This document shows, piece after piece, positions 18,942 through 28,367 of a DNA stretch of 64,000 bases. The translations under genes and the position numbers were made by a program. Positions within the stretch are counted from its first letter, which is position 1; each line of letters opens with the position of its first letter. This DNA comes from Prosthecobacter sp. SYSU 5D2 (GTDB lineage: Bacteria; Verrucomicrobiota; Verrucomicrobiia; Verrucomicrobiales; Verrucomicrobiaceae): contig NZ_JBBYXL010000004.1 in assembly GCF_039655865.1 (NCBI RefSeq), forward strand, positions 372,001-436,000. The letters run 5' to 3'. Below the pieces are notes generated by a model. That model was not told where the DNA came from. It searched no databases and saw only the letters and a program-made list of their open reading frames with translations.

Positions 18942-19228
18942 AGGGTGATCTCGCGGCCAGGGGTGCGTGCCGCATAGAGGGCCTCAATTTCCGCCTCCAC
19001 ACTGACATCGGATTCCCAGGTGCCTGCGAGTTTGTCCCAGGCATCGGCTTGTTCATTCACGCGGTATTCATCCCAGTTTTCGATTTTCATAGGGGTGGCT
19101 GGTTTGTCGAATGAACGCTCAAGGCGGTGGATGATCTCTTTATTAAGGCTGCGGTGCGCACGCTCAGCCGCACTGCGAAGGCTCTCAATGAGCGTTTCAG
19201 GCAAGGATTTTAGCGTGAATGCTGTCAT
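18938..19228 (-). CDS. vapB: FitA/Arc-like ribbon-helix-helix antitoxin
   Basis: This is the cognate antitoxin of the VapC toxin. The first ~45 residues form a ribbon-helix-helix DNA-binding domain, with the beta strand TAFTLKSLPETL and the helix region AAERAHRSLNKEIIHRLERS as in FitA/Arc proteins. The acidic C-terminal half (WDEYRVNEQADAWDKLAGTW) would wrap around the toxin. I start at the ATG at 19228 rather than a TTG 15 bases upstream, because a promoter-like pair ends six bases before this ATG. Antitoxin and toxin together normally bind and repress their own promoter. Confidence 0.85.
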   Translation of the reverse strand: MTAFTLKSLPETLIESLRSAAERAHRSLNKEIIHRLERSFDKPATPMKIENWDEYRVNEQADAWDKLAGTWESDVSVEAEIEALYAARTPGREITL

Positions 19229-19234
19229 GGTTCC

Positions 19235-19262
19235 ATTATGCAACCATTTTGATTTGGAGCAA
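19235..19262 (-). promoter_or_regulatory. Candidate leaderless promoter of vapBC
   Basis: On the minus strand TTGCTC (19257-19262) and CATAAT (19235-19240) are separated by 16 bases, and the -10 box ends six bases before the vapB ATG. That places transcription start at or next to the start codon. The -35 match is weak, the -10 match is five of six. Confidence 0.45.
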
Positions 19263-19265
19263 GGA

Positions 19266-21310
19266 TTATTTCAAGCTCAGGCTCTTGATGTACTGCACCA
19301 AGCTCTCTATCTGCGATTCATTGAGGATGCCGGCGTAGATGGGCATGCCGGTGTCGAATTTTTCAAAGCCCTTCACCACCTTGGCATTCGGGTCCGTGAT
19401 GGATTCGCGGAGGTAGGCTTCATCGGCGAGGGCGGACTTGCCGCCTTTGCCGAGAATGCGCTCAGTGCCGCAGATGCCTTTCCAACTGGGGCCGACTTTG
19501 CCGACGGTGCTGCCGTCAATGCTGTGGCAGGCCATGCAGCCGATCATCTGGTAGAGCTTGGCCCCTTCTTCGATGATGGGCTTGACCAGGGAGATTCAGG
19601 TGCGGGGAGCCGCACTTGGCGCTGCGCTGGTAGCTCCAGCGCTCGGCGCTGGCAGGGTCGCTGGCCAGCTTCGCGTTAAAGCGCAGCAGCAGGCCCTTGT
19701 CCATGGGTGTCATTTCCTTCAACAGCACGCGCGGCTGGTCGGTGTAGCGCAGGCGGACGAGGCCGCTGAGCTTCTTCGCCGTCGTGCCCCAGACCTGGAA
19801 ACCGACGACGTAAAGCTGGCCGTCGGCGGGATTCACTTGGGCATTGAGCGAGCCGAAATCGAAGTCGCGCTCAAAGCTCATGACGGTGGCCTGGGGGCGT
19901 GTAAATCGGTCGTTCATCAGCACGCGGAAAAGCTCGGGCCGGTTGTAACCGACGTGGATGAGCTCGTCATTGAGCGGGCCCATTTTGGCCCCGATGAGCC
20001 AGGTCTGGGTGGCACCGCTGGGGTTCACCGGATGCGGCAACCATACCATCGGCTCCGCAATCGTGGCGGGGTAAACTTCCTCCGGGGCGATGGTGGGCAG
20101 GTGACCGTAAAATTGGTTATTCCCGATGATCTGGATGGGCGTGGACGGGACGTAATTGCCCTGCTGGTCACTGGCGGTGACGAGGCCGGCTTTCGGGTTC
20201 ACCCCGATCTCGGCTGTCTGGGCGAAGAGATTACAGAACATTTCATAACGGTCGGCCTCCTTGTCGCCATTGGTATCCACCAGTTTCCAGATGCCGCTGC
20301 GGTCATAGACAAACAGTTTGTCCTTTCGGGACACGATGCTCATCGGCTCATGCAGGCCGGAGGCGAAGCGCTTCCATGTCACCTTTTCCAGGTCGCCCTT
20401 CAGGCCGGAGATGAGCCAGACATCACCGTCGAAGGTGACGCCTGCGGCATCGCCCTGGTCATTGAGAAAGGTGATGTCGGCAAGGCGGACATTGCGCTTC
20501 CAGGGATTCGGGACGGACAGGGGGATTTCGTCGAGAACGTAGGCGTCCGGGGATTTGGAAAGGATGGCCTGGGTGGCGACGGTCTCGGGCCAGTGGACGA
20601 GAGAAAACGGATGTGTCTGACTCGCCGGATCATCAACGGATGACGGTGAGCCGCTGTAAGTGATCGTTAAAGAGGCATTTGTTTCGGAAGGCTCGATTTC
20701 GACATACTGAACATCTCCGCTCGTTTCTGGCGTGATTCGGGCCGGTGCATTTTTGTCTTTGTTCCACGCAAAACAGAGGTGTGAAGGCCATTTACAGGGG
20801 TGCCCAGCACGAGCATGACGTGTTTCGAGTGCGGCGGAAGCTGAATGTATCTCTGAACAGAAGGCTCTTTTTTCCCGTTGGTGATAAAATACCTGATCCC
20901 CCAGCTTTCATACCGCTAAAACTACTGCCCGATAGACCGCCACGCCCCACCTCATCCAGGCTGGGGCCGGGCTCGAGGGGGTCGGTGAAACTCGGCTTTT
21001 CGCCGATTTGCCAGCCAGGGTAAATGCCGGTGGTCAGCCACACATTGCCCACCGGTTTCGGCAGGTATTCCTGGCCGTCTTTGGTCTTTTGGCCGGCGAT
21101 GTGGTAGGAGCCGGGGGCGAGGGCATCGGGGGTGAGGAGGGCTTTGTCTTCTTCACCTTCCCATATGGCGGAGATGCGAAGGAGGTCGGTATCGAAGCAT
21201 GTCCAGAAATTATGGCCGATATTAAGAATCAGACCGCAGGGGGTGATGTTGATTTTTGGGGATGCCTTCGCCGAGATGGCGACAGTCGAGCAAGCTGTGC
21301 ATCATGAATC
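19266..21310 (-). pseudogene. Decayed DUF6797-type / PVC cytochrome c gene
   Basis: Several minus-strand reading frames line up as pieces of one large exported heme protein typical of Verrucomicrobia. In order they read DTDLLRISAIWEGE and GNVWLTTGIYPGWQIGEKP (21200-21000), then QLPPHSKHVMLVLGTPVNG in another frame (around 20850-20800), then a long open stretch from 20760 to about 19600 with beta-propeller-like repeats. The last piece, in a new frame, is a cytochrome domain with CMACH and a typical end ...SLVQYIKSL. Frame changes occur near 20880, 20770 and 19590, where a block between the propeller and the heme domain also seems deleted. The N-terminus and signal peptide are missing, so no working product is expected. 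Confidence 0.85.
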
Positions 21311-21463
21311 ATATAGCACACTGGAAACGTCGGGGGAGTTTGGCTGACATAAAGGATTGCCTTCAAGCCTATTAAAGATTTGCATCTTTTTGAACTGCCT
21401 GTAGTTTTGAGGCGCGCCCCTTTTTCAGTCGTACTCGTTAATATTTAACCTTAGAATGAAATT

Positions 21464-22879
21464 GTGATATTTAAAGATATTTGCGATAAATACTTATTCC
21501 AAAAATTAAGAGACCGAGGTTGGATGAGTTATCCCAAATCGACACCTTCAGTGGAGGCATTCAACGCAGCACTTGCCAACCTCAAGAGATCATTGAGTCC
21601 GAATCTAGCAGGAAAGACTCCGCCTTCTTCGAAGGATTATTATGCTCGTCTTCAAGCGATTCCTCTTCTGATCTGGTGGGGGGAGCGGAAGCTGGCAAAC
21701 GCGTACGCGCAAGACATATTTACCAAAGAGACGGAGTCTGGGTGGCCCAAAGGAGATGAATTGCTAGAACTTGAGTTGACCCATCGTTTTCTGACCGCTG
21801 AGGATCTAATGCTGGATGATGTCGTGGAACGTCTACTCGTCCGAATTGAGGCTGAGGTAGCCGAGCTTCAGTCGCCACGGCCTAATGCTCAGGAAGTCTC
21901 CTCGCACTTGAAGACTCGCTGGCTTGCAGGGCAACTCAGTTCCTATGAACTGGGTAGAGGCGGGAAGGCCCTACTTGGAAGAGGAGAGCATGAGCTGGCG
22001 GGAGGTCTTCTGAAAATGGCGGCTCAAGAGCAGCGCGAAGACGGGACTTACCCTAGCCTTCACCAGTCCGGGCACACCTGCCTAAAAGGCCTGTTAGAGA
22101 TGGCCTCTGCATGGTTTAGGGCCGGGGATCTGGTAGCCGGGGAACGGGCCTTTGGGGCCTTTTTGAAGAGTTTCGGAAAGGGCCAGTTTTTTTCGTCACC
22201 CACCTCCCCGTATGCGGGGCCAGAGGCGCTGATTCATGCAACAACGTTTTTAGAAACGTTGAGGGACCGTGTCACCTGCACCTTCGAGGCGACGGCAATG
22301 CGGTTTCCCAAGAGCATCGCCAGTGATGACGGTCGTTTCAAAATTGTAGATGAACTGGTAGCAAAACACCGGCCTAAAGTGGTGGCGGATATCGGTTGTG
22401 GAAAAGGACGCTTTATCAGGCTGCTAAAGGAAAGATATCCGGAGATCAATGCGATTGCCGTGGATCTCTCCACCACGATGCTGGAGGAGTTGCCTTCCGA
22501 AATCACCGCCCGTCAAGGGACTTTGCTCAACACCAGTCTGGCCACTGGTTCTGTGGATCTGGTGTTTTGTGTGGAGGCACTCGAGCACGCGCTAAACACT
22601 CGTGCGGGCGTTCAAGAGCTTGCCCGGATCACTGCTCCGTCAGGCGTTCTTGTCATCATCGACAAGGATGTAAAGAAACTGGGAACCCTGCAGATTTGCG
22701 ACTGGGAACAATGGTTTGACCGCGAAGTGCTGTCAGGCTGGATGAAGGAAGAAGGCTTTCGAGTGACCGTGCTGGATCGGATTGATCATGGTGGAATCTC
22801 CGGAGAAGACAGACTATTCCTGGCCTGGGTGGGTGAAAATTCCCAAAACACAGAATCTCAACGCACATTGACAGAGTAA
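21464..22879 (+). CDS. Class I SAM methyltransferase with N-terminal helical-repeat domain
   Basis: The C-terminal ~170 residues form a class I methyltransferase: VADIGCGKGRFIRLLKERYP (motif I near 308-327), AVDLST (acidic strand 2), and VDLVFCVEALEHAL (motif IV region). The first ~280 residues are helical, with Gly/Trp-rich repeats such as LKMAAQEQREDGTYPS that recall an alpha/alpha-toroid fold. The GTG at 21464 was taken as start; the ATG at 21524 is an alternative and no ribosome-binding site decides. The next gene begins one base after this stop, so the two form an operon. Their base composition is visibly poorer in GC than the neighbours, and they lie between a pseudogene and a transposase remnant, which suggests horizontal origin. 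The substrate is unknown; sugar or polysaccharide methylation is one possibility. Confidence 0.75.
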   Translation: MIFKDICDKYLFQKLRDRGWMSYPKSTPSVEAFNAALANLKRSLSPNLAGKTPPSSKDYYARLQAIPLLIWWGERKLANAYAQDIFTKETESGWPKGDELLELELTHRFLTAEDLMLDDVVERLLVRIEAEVAELQSPRPNAQEVSSHLKTRWLAGQLSSYELGRGGKALLGRGEHELAGGLLKMAAQEQREDGTYPSLHQSGHTCLKGLLEMASAWFRAGDLVAGERAFGAFLKSFGKGQFFSSPTSPYAGPEALIHATTFLETLRDRVTCTFEATAMRFPKSIASDDGRFKIVDELVAKHRPKVVADIGCGKGRFIRLLKERYPEINAIAVDLSTTMLEELPSEITARQGTLLNTSLATGSVDLVFCVEALEHALNTRAGVQELARITAPSGVLVIIDKDVKKLGTLQICDWEQWFDREVLSGWMKEEGFRVTVLDRIDHGGISGEDRLFLAWVGENSQNTESQRTLTE

Positions 22880-22880
22880 T

Positions 22881-24089
22881 ATGCAGACCTTTAGATATGC
22901 AGCCAGGATCCTCCACAAAAAAAGCCATCGCTGGGGCGCGACGTGGGAGGCGCAACGGGAAATGATGCGAGAGCGGATCTTTGGGGTGTCCCAGGATCCG
23001 GGACCAGAAAAGGCGGTGGAGGCCTGCCTAGAGTGGCTCCTCCAAGCTCAGGAAAAATCTGCATCCGGTGATGGCGGAGTGGCCCGGCATTACAGTCTGG
23101 TCAGCGGTTGGGGAGCCTCATATCCTGAAACAACGGGTTACATCATACCGACCATTCTGGACCATGCGCACCGACGTCAATGTTCCAGACTGAAGGCCGC
23201 CGCCGCCCGCATGTTGGAATGGCTGGTTTCCATTCAAATGCCCAACGGGGCCTTCCGTGGCAGCCACATGCATTCACCTGTGGAAGCACCCGTCGTGTTC
23301 GACACAGGGCAGATCCTTATTGGCCTCTCGGTCGGAATGAAAAATTTTGGGTTGTCTTATGAGGATCCTGTAAAACGCGCCTCACGCTGGCTAATAGAGG
23401 TGCAGGATGCGGATGGTGCCTGGCGCCATCCCAACCCTTTTGTCGCAGGTGGAGATCACGTCTGGGAGACTCACGTCGCCTGGGGTTTGCTGGAGGCTTC
23501 AAGGTCCACTGGCGTGGCAGCTTATGGTGAGGCCGGGTTGCGAAACATGCGTTGGGCCGTTTCTCGGCAACTTCCCAATGGTTGGTATCAAGACTGTGGC
23601 ATGGGGGATGATAACGACAATCCGCTGACGCACACCCTGGCCTATACCCTCAGGGGTATACTGGAAGGTTATCGGTTCTCCGGTGATCCGGCCCTCCTTG
23701 CGGCCGCTGTCCAGACGGCAGACGGGCTTCTTTCCGCTCGTGACAAGGACGGAGCTCTGCCGGGCCAATTGGACAAAAATTGGAAAGGCACCGTTCGCTG
23801 GATCTGCCTGACCGGACTTTCCCAGACCGCGATTTGCTGGTTGATGCTTTATCAAGATACGGGTCGCGAGGACTACCTCAATGCGGCGTTTACAGCCAAC
23901 CGCTATGTTCGAAGCACTCTCCGACTTGAAGGCCCCTCCGAGCTGAGAGGAGGTGTCAAAGGCTCCTTGCCGGTCAACGGAGAATACTGTCGTTTCCAGT
24001 TTATAAACTGGGCGTGCAAATTTCTGATTGATGCTTGCACGCTCGAAATGGATATCCGAGCTGCTCGCTCCGCCCTTCCCCGGGGGTAG
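22881..24089 (+). CDS. Alpha/alpha-toroid (terpenoid-cyclase/glycosidase-fold) protein
   Basis: This 402-residue cytoplasmic protein has repeated helix pairs with Gly-Ala-Phe/Trp turns: GDGGVARHYSLVSGWGASYP, MPNGAFRGSHM, DADGAWRHPNP, LPNGWYQDCG and KDGALPGQLDKNWKG. Such repeats are typical of the six-hairpin alpha/alpha toroid shared by terpenoid cyclases, prenyltransferase beta subunits and some glycan lyases and epimerases. The squalene-cyclase DXDD acid motif is not seen, so terpene cyclisation is unlikely. The conserved-looking WETHVAWGLLEA and NGEYCRFQFINWACKF could line an active site. It follows the methyltransferase by one base and ends the operon. Proteins of this type occur in polysaccharide clusters, so a glycan-modifying role is plausible, but this is inference. 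Confidence 0.6.
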   Translation: MQTFRYAARILHKKSHRWGATWEAQREMMRERIFGVSQDPGPEKAVEACLEWLLQAQEKSASGDGGVARHYSLVSGWGASYPETTGYIIPTILDHAHRRQCSRLKAAAARMLEWLVSIQMPNGAFRGSHMHSPVEAPVVFDTGQILIGLSVGMKNFGLSYEDPVKRASRWLIEVQDADGAWRHPNPFVAGGDHVWETHVAWGLLEASRSTGVAAYGEAGLRNMRWAVSRQLPNGWYQDCGMGDDNDNPLTHTLAYTLRGILEGYRFSGDPALLAAAVQTADGLLSARDKDGALPGQLDKNWKGTVRWICLTGLSQTAICWLMLYQDTGREDYLNAAFTANRYVRSTLRLEGPSELRGGVKGSLPVNGEYCRFQFINWACKFLIDACTLEMDIRAARSALPRG

Positions 24090-24160
24090 TTTAAAATTGC
24101 CAGCTGAGGTGCGCCAAAATCTTGGACCACGAAAATAAGGCCCCACTCAAATTGAGCACC

Positions 24161-24569
24161 GTGATCCGAAAACGTTATAGCACTGACTTAAAGCCCTGGC
24201 CCTGGAGCTGGTCAGCCTTGGCAATACCGTCCCTCAGGTGGCCCAGGAGCTGAGCATCAGCACCAGCTCTTTTACCGCTGGGCCCAACCCCAAGGCCAGT
24301 CGGCGCAGCTCGGGATCGCAGCCTCTCTTACCCCGCCGGGGCGGGGCGAAGCGGACGAGCTGCGCCGACTACGACCTCCTACACATTGAGTGCGACATTA
24401 AAAAAAGCCTCAGCCATCCTCGGCACACAAACCCTGCCCACATCCTTAGGAACATCCTACAACTTCACCCCCAGACAGGGGCAGCATCCGCCAGATCTGC
24501 CAGGAACTGGGCCTGCCCCTCAGCAGCTTTTACCACGCCGCCATCGTTATCAGACACCCGACAGTTTGA
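24161..24569 (+). mobile_element. Degenerate IS3-family transposase remnant (orfA plus start of orfB)
   Basis: Joined across frames, this stretch reads as an IS3-type OrfA: IRKRYSTDLK, then ALELVSLGNTVPQVAQELSI, then YRWAQPQGQSAQLGIAA, then a leucine-zipper-like ADELRRLR, LHIECDI and LKKASAILGTQT. The start of OrfB follows: GSIRQICQELGLPLSSFYHA. At least four single-base shifts separate the pieces (near 24192, 24272, 24375, 24398 and 24478), and the catalytic DDE part of OrfB is gone. It is therefore a dead element. It lies directly downstream of the methyltransferase/toroid pair and may mark how that pair arrived. A loose inverted repeat, TCAAAAACCAG at 24706 and CTGGTTTTGA at 24763, lies further right and has no clear relation. 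Confidence 0.75.
24298..24370. repeat. 15-bp perfect inverted repeat inside the transposase remnant
   Basis: AGTCGGCGCAGCTCG (24298-24312) and CGAGCTGCGCCGACT (24356-24370) are exact reverse complements. The 43-base spacer holds a second, shorter stem, CCCCGC with GCGGGG (24331-24346). The arms fall in the OrfA-like coding remnant, in the segments read as QSAQLG and DELRRL. Confidence 0.7.
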
Positions 24570-24804
24570 AACCCAAGCCCAAATCCAGACCCATAACCAA
24601 TCTATAAATTAAGCGACACGGGTCAAGAAATGCGCTGCACTTCATTGTCAGTGGATTCGAGTGTTATGACATTCATTTTGACCCAAATAGCAGGCCATTT
24701 TTGTGTCAAAAACCAGATCCATTGTTACTGAAATATTCACCTCCTGAAGTCACAAAAAATACCTGGTTTTGATGATTGATGGCCCAAGCTTCCCCGAAGG
24801 CACC

Positions 24805-25440
24805 TCAATACAAATCCTCCACCTCGGAGGTGGCGGGGGCGGTTTCAGATTCATCGCCGGAATCGGGGGCCTGCCAGAGGCCGGGCTCCACGTGGCCGAA
24901 GACGCGGGGGAGAGTGGCGGTGAGGTGGGTGAGCTGGCGCTCGAGCTCGCGCACGAAGGCTTCGATGGCGGGGCCGAACTGGCCTTTGGCCAGGGAGCCG
25001 GAGGCGGCGGTGAGGCAGACTTCCAGGCTGAGCTCGCTGAGGAGGGGCTCCAGGCCGTAGCCGATCATGGTCACGGCGCGCCGGCGCGGGGTGTCCAGGA
25101 GCAGGAGGACGCCGTGATTGTCCCCGGCCCGCTCGACGGCGCTGAAGAGGCTGGCGCGGTTAAACAGCCAGAAGGCCTGGATGGCCAGGGGCACCTGGGG
25201 GGGCACTTCCATGAGCACGGCGGCAAAGCTGAGCTGGGGGAAGCGCTGGTGCAGGGCATGGACGGTCTTCAGCACCTCCCGCCGCCGGCCGGCGGAAAGC
25301 GTCCGCGCGACATCTGCCAGGGGTGCGTCCAGCATGGGCGGAATGCCCATGACGGGGCCCAGGGCATCGAGGCTGAAGCCGCACTGGCCACAGGAGGCAT
25401 CGTGCTCCAGTGCAGGGGTTCGGCAGGCAGGGCAGCGCAT
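24805..25440 (-). CDS. TPM-domain protein with N-terminal zinc ribbon
   Basis: The N-terminus is a zinc ribbon, CPACRTPALEHDASCGQCG, with four cysteines in two knuckles. The following ~150 residues are a TPM domain (named for the TLP18.3, Psb32 and MOLO-1 proteins), recognisable from the AGRRREVLKTVHALHQRFPQ helix, SFAAVLMEVP strand and DNHGVLLLLDTPRRRAVTMI strand. Relatives act as phosphatases or in photosystem repair, but most bacterial versions are uncharacterised. There is no C-terminal membrane helix, and the last 25 residues are acidic and Ser/Thr-rich. It lies 57 bases downstream of cstA on the same strand and may be its second gene. The reading frame for the start at 25440 is well supported by the ribbon. 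Confidence 0.8.
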   Translation of the reverse strand: MRCPACRTPALEHDASCGQCGFSLDALGPVMGIPPMLDAPLADVARTLSAGRRREVLKTVHALHQRFPQLSFAAVLMEVPPQVPLAIQAFWLFNRASLFSAVERAGDNHGVLLLLDTPRRRAVTMIGYGLEPLLSELSLEVCLTAASGSLAKGQFGPAIEAFVRELERQLTHLTATLPRVFGHVEPGLWQAPDSGDESETAPATSEVEDLY

Positions 25441-25497
25441 GGGTGAGTGTGACCGCTTCGTTCACCGCCTGCAAAAGCTTTCACCGCGCAGTTATAT

Positions 25498-27546
25498 TTA
25501 CGCAGGCTCTCCCACAACTGGCAGATACGGATCTTCATGCAGCACCGGTTTTTTGGAGCCGCTGAGAATCAGAATCCATTCCCGCAGACAGCCCAGGAAA
25601 ATAATACTCACGGCAATCAGGAAAAAACCGGTCACCCAGGCATTTACCATTCCGTTGAACTTTAGATGCCCCCAGTTGGACAGTTCCGTCGCGGTGCCCC
25701 CCGCTGCGATCTTGGCGGCATAGAAATCAGCCTGAGCCAAGAAACCCATGCGGGGGTCTGCATCGAAGAGCTTGATGAAGCCCGCCGAAAAAGTCGCCGT
25801 CATCAGGAGTGCCAGAGGAGCCAACGTCACGGCGGTGTATCGGGCCTTGCCCATTTTGATCAGGATAGTGGTACCCAGACAGAAGGCGATCACGGCCAGC
25901 AACTGGTTGGCAATGCCAAACAGCGGCCACAGGGTATTGATACCGCCCAGCGGATCCACCACGCCCTGATAAAGGAAATAACCCCACATGGAAACCAGGA
26001 GGGCGCTGGCGAAGACGTTGGCTGGGAGGCTCTTGGTATTGCCCAGGGGCTTCCACATATTTCCCATGAAGTCCTGGAGAATGAAGCGCCCTACGCGGGT
26101 GCCGGCGTCAATGGTGGTCAGGATGAACAGCGCTTCAAACATGATGGCAAAGTGGTACCAGAAACCCATCCACTGGGCACCAAAGGCACGGGCAAACATC
26201 TGCGCCATGCCGACGGCAAAGGTGGGCGCACCGCCAGTGCGGCCAAACATGGTGGGTTCTTCCACATCAGCGGCAAGCTTGTTCATGCCTTCCATCGTGA
26301 CCGGGTAGCCTGCGGCATTGATCGTCGCAACGACCGCTTCAGGGGCCTGGCTGTTGTTGATGCCGGCATTGATGGCGAAGTATTCACCGGGCTGTAGGGC
26401 ACAGGCGGCGATGAGGGCCATCAGGGCCACGAGCATCTCGGTGACCATGGCACCGTATGCGACGCTGCGGATGGAGTCTTCACGATCCAGCAACTTCGGC
26501 GTGGTGCCGCTGGAAATGAGCGCGTGGAAGCCGGAGATGGCGCCACAAGCAATGGTGATGAACACAAAGGGGAAAACTTTTCCAAAGAAGACCAGGCCCT
26601 CACCGCTGCTGGCAAAGGGAGTGATCTTGGGCATATGCAGTTCCGGAGCCACCCAGAGAACGGTCAGCGCCAGCACCGCCACAGTGCCGATTTTCATGAA
26701 GGTGCTCAGGTAGTCGCGCGGAGCCAGCAACATCCACACGGGCAGCACGGAGGCGGCGAAACCGTAGATCATGATGGCCCAGGCCATCCACTCGCCTTTT
26801 TGCAGGAAATAGCTCTCAATGCCCCAGGCATCGAGCTTGCTGCCTGCCCAGACGCTGACCAGCAGGCCGACGATGCCAAAGATGGTAATATCGCGGACGC
26901 TAACTTTAAAAATGGTGTGCGCCACGCCCATGATGAAGGCCAGCGGGATGGTCATGGCGATGGTGAACAGGCCCCAAGGGCTGTGGGCCAGGGCCTTCAC
27001 GACCACGAGGCTCAGTACGGCCAGAAGGATGGTCATAATCACCAGCACGGAAACCATGGTCACAAAACCAACAACCGGATTCACCTCATCCTTCAGCATC
27101 TGGCCCAAGGACTTGCCCCCGCGGCGGATGGAGGCAAACATCACAATCGCATCATGCACCCCACCGCCCAGGGTGGCCCCGACCAGAATCCAGAGCATGC
27201 CTGGCAGGTAACCAAACTGCGCGGCCAGCACCGGGCCTACCAGCGGCCCCGGACCGGCGATGGCTGCAAAGTGGTGGCCAAAGACGACCCATTTGTTGGT
27301 AGGGACATAATCTTTACCGTCTTGCTTGGTGTGCGCAGGCGTGGCGCGTTCCTTGTCCAAAACCAAAACCTTCGTGATCAGCCACTTGCTGTAAAACCGG
27401 TAAGCCACGGCAAAGGAGCATGCACCTGCCACCACCAGCCACAAAGCATTGATCGGCTCATCATTATTTAAGGCAGAAACGGCAACACCGGCTGCGCCCA
27501 GCGCAGAGATGGCGGTCCATAGAAGAATGCGGAGAACTTTGGGCAT
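25498..27546 (-). CDS. cstA: Carbon starvation protein CstA, peptide/pyruvate transporter
   Basis: CstA is an inner-membrane transporter induced on carbon starvation; characterised homologues import peptides or pyruvate. The family signature is clear: YVPTNKWVVFGHHFAAIAGP at about 80-99, then GPLVGPVLAAQFGYLPG and LGGGVHDAIVMFASIRRGG. More than a dozen hydrophobic segments follow, with conserved AGTRVGRFILQDF and the C-terminal 5TM region. 682 residues is full length for the E. coli-type protein. No ribosome-binding site is evident before the ATG at 27546. The TPM gene follows on the same strand. No LytTR or two-component regulator is nearby. Confidence 0.95.
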   Translation of the reverse strand: MPKVLRILLWTAISALGAAGVAVSALNNDEPINALWLVVAGACSFAVAYRFYSKWLITKVLVLDKERATPAHTKQDGKDYVPTNKWVVFGHHFAAIAGPGPLVGPVLAAQFGYLPGMLWILVGATLGGGVHDAIVMFASIRRGGKSLGQMLKDEVNPVVGFVTMVSVLVIMTILLAVLSLVVVKALAHSPWGLFTIAMTIPLAFIMGVAHTIFKVSVRDITIFGIVGLLVSVWAGSKLDAWGIESYFLQKGEWMAWAIMIYGFAASVLPVWMLLAPRDYLSTFMKIGTVAVLALTVLWVAPELHMPKITPFASSGEGLVFFGKVFPFVFITIACGAISGFHALISSGTTPKLLDREDSIRSVAYGAMVTEMLVALMALIAACALQPGEYFAINAGINNSQAPEAVVATINAAGYPVTMEGMNKLAADVEEPTMFGRTGGAPTFAVGMAQMFARAFGAQWMGFWYHFAIMFEALFILTTIDAGTRVGRFILQDFMGNMWKPLGNTKSLPANVFASALLVSMWGYFLYQGVVDPLGGINTLWPLFGIANQLLAVIAFCLGTTILIKMGKARYTAVTLAPLALLMTATFSAGFIKLFDADPRMGFLAQADFYAAKIAAGGTATELSNWGHLKFNGMVNAWVTGFFLIAVSIIFLGCLREWILILSGSKKPVLHEDPYLPVVGEPA

Positions 27547-27689
27547 AAATGGGCGGTCAGATTAAAGGGACACTGGCGGTGAGCAAGAAAGAAGGCACGA
27601 CATTAACGCACTTGGACAGAAATTTTATGCTCTCCGGGGCAAAATGCGATCCTCACTCCGCCCTCCGCGTGCCGCCCGCTCCGCCTCCT

Positions 27690-28367
27690 TCACACGGACC
27701 GCTTCACCACCACCTGCTGCTGGCGGGTTTTGAGGATGCTGTCCGCAGGCAGCACGCCGCCGAAGCTGCTGAGCGGATAAACGATGCTGCGGCGGCCGAT
27801 GAGGGTGCCTGGATTGATGACGCTGTTGCAGCCGATCTCCGCGTGGTCGCCGATGACAGCGCCAAATTTCCGCATGCCCGTCGGATAGGTCTTTTTGGCA
27901 TCCGCCACGGTGACCTCGCCCCGGTCCAGGCGGACATTGGAAAGCACCACGCCCGCGCCCAGGTGGGCCTTGTAGCCGAGGATGGAATCTCCCACGTAGT
28001 TATAATGGGGCACCTCGCAGTGGTCAAAAATGACGCAGTTTTTAAATTCGCAAGAATTTCCCAGCACGCAGGCATTTCCCACGATGACGTTTTCACGGAT
28101 GTAACAGCCGGCGCGGATCATGCAGTTTTTGCCGATCCAGGCGGGGCCTTTGATCACGGCACCGGGCTCAATGGTGGTGCCTTCATCAATGAAGACATCC
28201 TCGCCGATGTAGGCGCCCTGGGGGATGATGCAGCGCATTTCCCGCTGCAGGCGGAAGTCCAGGTAGGAGACAATCTTCGTCAGCGCGGCCCAGACGGGCT
28301 CATTGGCCGGAAAGAGGATGCCGTGTTGGGTGTGGTTGAGGTCCAGAAAATCAGCGGGAGCGTGCAT
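27690..28367 (-). CDS. Left-handed beta-helix (hexapeptide repeat) protein, NDP-sugar pyrophosphorylase C-domain type
   Basis: The protein consists almost wholly of imperfect hexapeptide repeats (I/V/L-G-x-x-x-x), for instance GAYIGEDVFIDEGTTIEPGA, GPAWIGKNCMIRAG and GNACVLGNSCEFKNCVIFD. These build a left-handed beta helix like the acyltransferase half of GlmU or sugar-1-phosphate thymidylyltransferases. HYNYVGDSILGYKAHLGAG matches the conserved HxxYVGDS segment, whose histidine is the acetyl-transfer base in GlmU. The nucleotidyltransferase domain is missing, so it may be a stand-alone acyltransferase or a structural homologue. A UDP-GlcNAc-related role is plausible. The 160 bases upstream contain short ATTCGTC/GTATTC tandem motifs and no gene. 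Confidence 0.82.
   Translation of the reverse strand: MHAPADFLDLNHTQHGILFPANEPVWAALTKIVSYLDFRLQREMRCIIPQGAYIGEDVFIDEGTTIEPGAVIKGPAWIGKNCMIRAGCYIRENVIVGNACVLGNSCEFKNCVIFDHCEVPHYNYVGDSILGYKAHLGAGVVLSNVRLDRGEVTVADAKKTYPTGMRKFGAVIGDHAEIGCNSVINPGTLIGRRSIVYPLSSFGGVLPADSILKTRQQQVVVKRSV

Noticed and set aside
22881..24089. Squalene-hopene cyclase
   Set aside because: The alpha/alpha-toroid repeats are present but no DXDD catalytic motif and the protein is too short.
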